Shown here in pieces: positions 63,274-64,000 of a DNA stretch of 64,000 bases. Position 1 is the stretch's first letter. Every line of letters begins with the position of its first letter. The DNA comes from Kumtagia yinganensis (GTDB taxonomy: Bacteria > Pseudomonadota > Alphaproteobacteria > Rhizobiales > Rhizobiaceae). The notes beneath the pieces were generated by a model. The model was given only the letters and a program-made list of their open reading frames with translations, searched no databases and had not been told where the DNA came from. Where the stretch lies: the NCBI RefSeq assembly GCF_040081985.1, contig NZ_JBEBMH010000012.1, forward strand, positions 1 through 64,000. Direction: 5' to 3'. The position numbers were made by a program, and so were the translations under genes.

Positions 63274-64000
63274 ATGAAACTCGGCTTCATCGGAACGGGC
63301 GCGTTAACGGCGGCGATTGTCACCGGGCTCAACTCCGTCGCCGCCAGCGACATCTCGGTTCTGCTGTCGCCGCGCAGCAAAGACATCGCCGCAGGCCTGG
63401 CCTCCCGCTATCCGAACGTGCGCGTCGCGGCCGACAATCAGGAGGTTCTCGATGATTGCGATACGGTCATGCTCGCCGTCCGGCCGCAGATCGCACGGGA
63501 GGTGCTTCGGGACCTGCGGTTTCGACGAGACCACCACGTCGTCAGCCTGATCGCCATCGTGTCGCGCGAGGATATCGCCGCCTTGACCGCCCCCGCGGAG
63601 CAGGTAACGAAAGCCCTTCCCATGCCGATGATCGCTCATGGGTTGGGAGCCACGATCGTCTACCCGCCCAATCCTGACACGGCGGCTTTTTTCGGCAAGT
63701 TGGGCAAGGTGATCGAGGTCGAGAAACCGGGCGAGTTCGATGCGCTCAGCGTGGCCACGGCCACCTATGCCAGTTATTTCAAGTATCTCGATACGATCCA
63801 CACATGGCTGAAAGACCATGGCGTTGCCGAGGCGAAGGCGCGCGACTACATCGCCTCTCTGTTCAAGGCGCTGGGAAACGCTCCCGAGACGCTGCCGGAT
63901 GCGGATTTCACGCATCTGGCACAGGACTACGCGACGCGCGGCGGCATCAATGAACAGATCTTGCGTGAACTGACGGAGCGGAAAGTATTTGAAGTCTTCG
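63274..64000 (+). CDS. Pyrroline-5-carboxylate reductase-family protein, cut by window end
   Basis: The frame from 63274 gives MKLGFIGTGALTAAIVTGLNS, a Rossmann NAD(P) site, and runs open to the last base (about 242 codons). The central VMLAVRPQIAREVL and VTKALPMPMIAHG segments resemble ProC and related imine reductases. The expected length is about 265 residues, so only the last part is missing. True ProC activity (proline synthesis) is not certain. Confidence 0.75.
   Translation, partial: MKLGFIGTGALTAAIVTGLNSVAASDISVLLSPRSKDIAAGLASRYPNVRVAADNQEVLDDCDTVMLAVRPQIAREVLRDLRFRRDHHVVSLIAIVSREDIAALTAPAEQVTKALPMPMIAHGLGATIVYPPNPDTAAFFGKLGKVIEVEKPGEFDALSVATATYASYFKYLDTIHTWLKDHGVAEAKARDYIASLFKALGNAPETLPDADFTHLAQDYATRGGINEQILRELTERKVFEVF

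Overview
The window is chromosomal DNA from an alphaproteobacterium of the order Rhizobiales, most like Mesorhizobium or another Phyllobacteriaceae. This rests on the high G+C content, on gene families typical of that group (HisZ/short HisG, DUF3422, plant-type GshA, a PdhS-like polar kinase, a TIGR01985-type phasin, an acetoacetyl-CoA synthetase), on Irr- and CtrA-type DNA boxes, and on a tRNA-His with A73 and no encoded G-1. The genus is inferred from gene content and was not checked against any database.

Layout. 0-0.5 kb: the end of an IS21-family element and a short AT-rich gene-free stretch. 0.5-3.7 kb: guaA, a MarR regulator divergent from a small gene with a palindromic operator between them, and an MTA/SAH nucleosidase. 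4-9 kb: a long non-coding stretch, then hisS-hisZ-hisG with palindromic repeats before, within and after the cluster. 8.7-12 kb: divergent oxyR and katG. 12-15 kb: a Phd/PIN toxin-antitoxin pair and an XRE-SulP transporter pair. 15-21.5 kb: RNA methyltransferase, TspO, thioesterase, tag, L,D-transpeptidase, a divergent folD, and a conserved gene that carries a REP palindrome inside its reading frame. 21.7-29.3 kb: a DUF2161 protein, glcF-glcE-glcD (glycolate oxidase), DUF3422, and a FadR-type GntR regulator with matching half-sites. 29.4-34.7 kb: phosphatase, glutamine amidotransferase, a 161-bp palindrome, an Rrf2/thioredoxin-reductase-like pair, and pspA-yiaA under three identical-type palindromes. 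35-38 kb: a 1008-residue RTX protein. 38.3-44.4 kb: TetR, rsmE, terC, an accessory-looking insert (a PD-(D/E)XK-like protein and a DUF3616 protein), and gshA. 44.4-52.5 kb: trmH, DUF937, DUF1127, LysR, xseA, lipoproteins, a DUF930/TonB-like protein, tRNA-His and a phasin. 52.7-57.2 kb: a very large PdhS-like histidine kinase behind a perfect CtrA box. 57.4-60.3 kb: iron transporter genes fbpA-fbpB behind an Irr box. 60.9-64 kb: acetoacetyl-CoA synthetase and the start of a ProC-family reductase.

Most genes are core housekeeping genes. The regulatory DNA is unusually legible: candidate operators for MarR, OxyR, XRE, GntR, Rrf2, CtrA, Irr and a PHB-type regulator can be read directly. Three copies of one REP-type palindrome (GGGGACAGTTTACTTT arms) lie in the window, one of them translated in frame. 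hisS carries an internal block with foreign codon use, and FolD lacks the usual catalytic lysine. No CRISPR array, rRNA operon, prophage or complete defence locus was seen.
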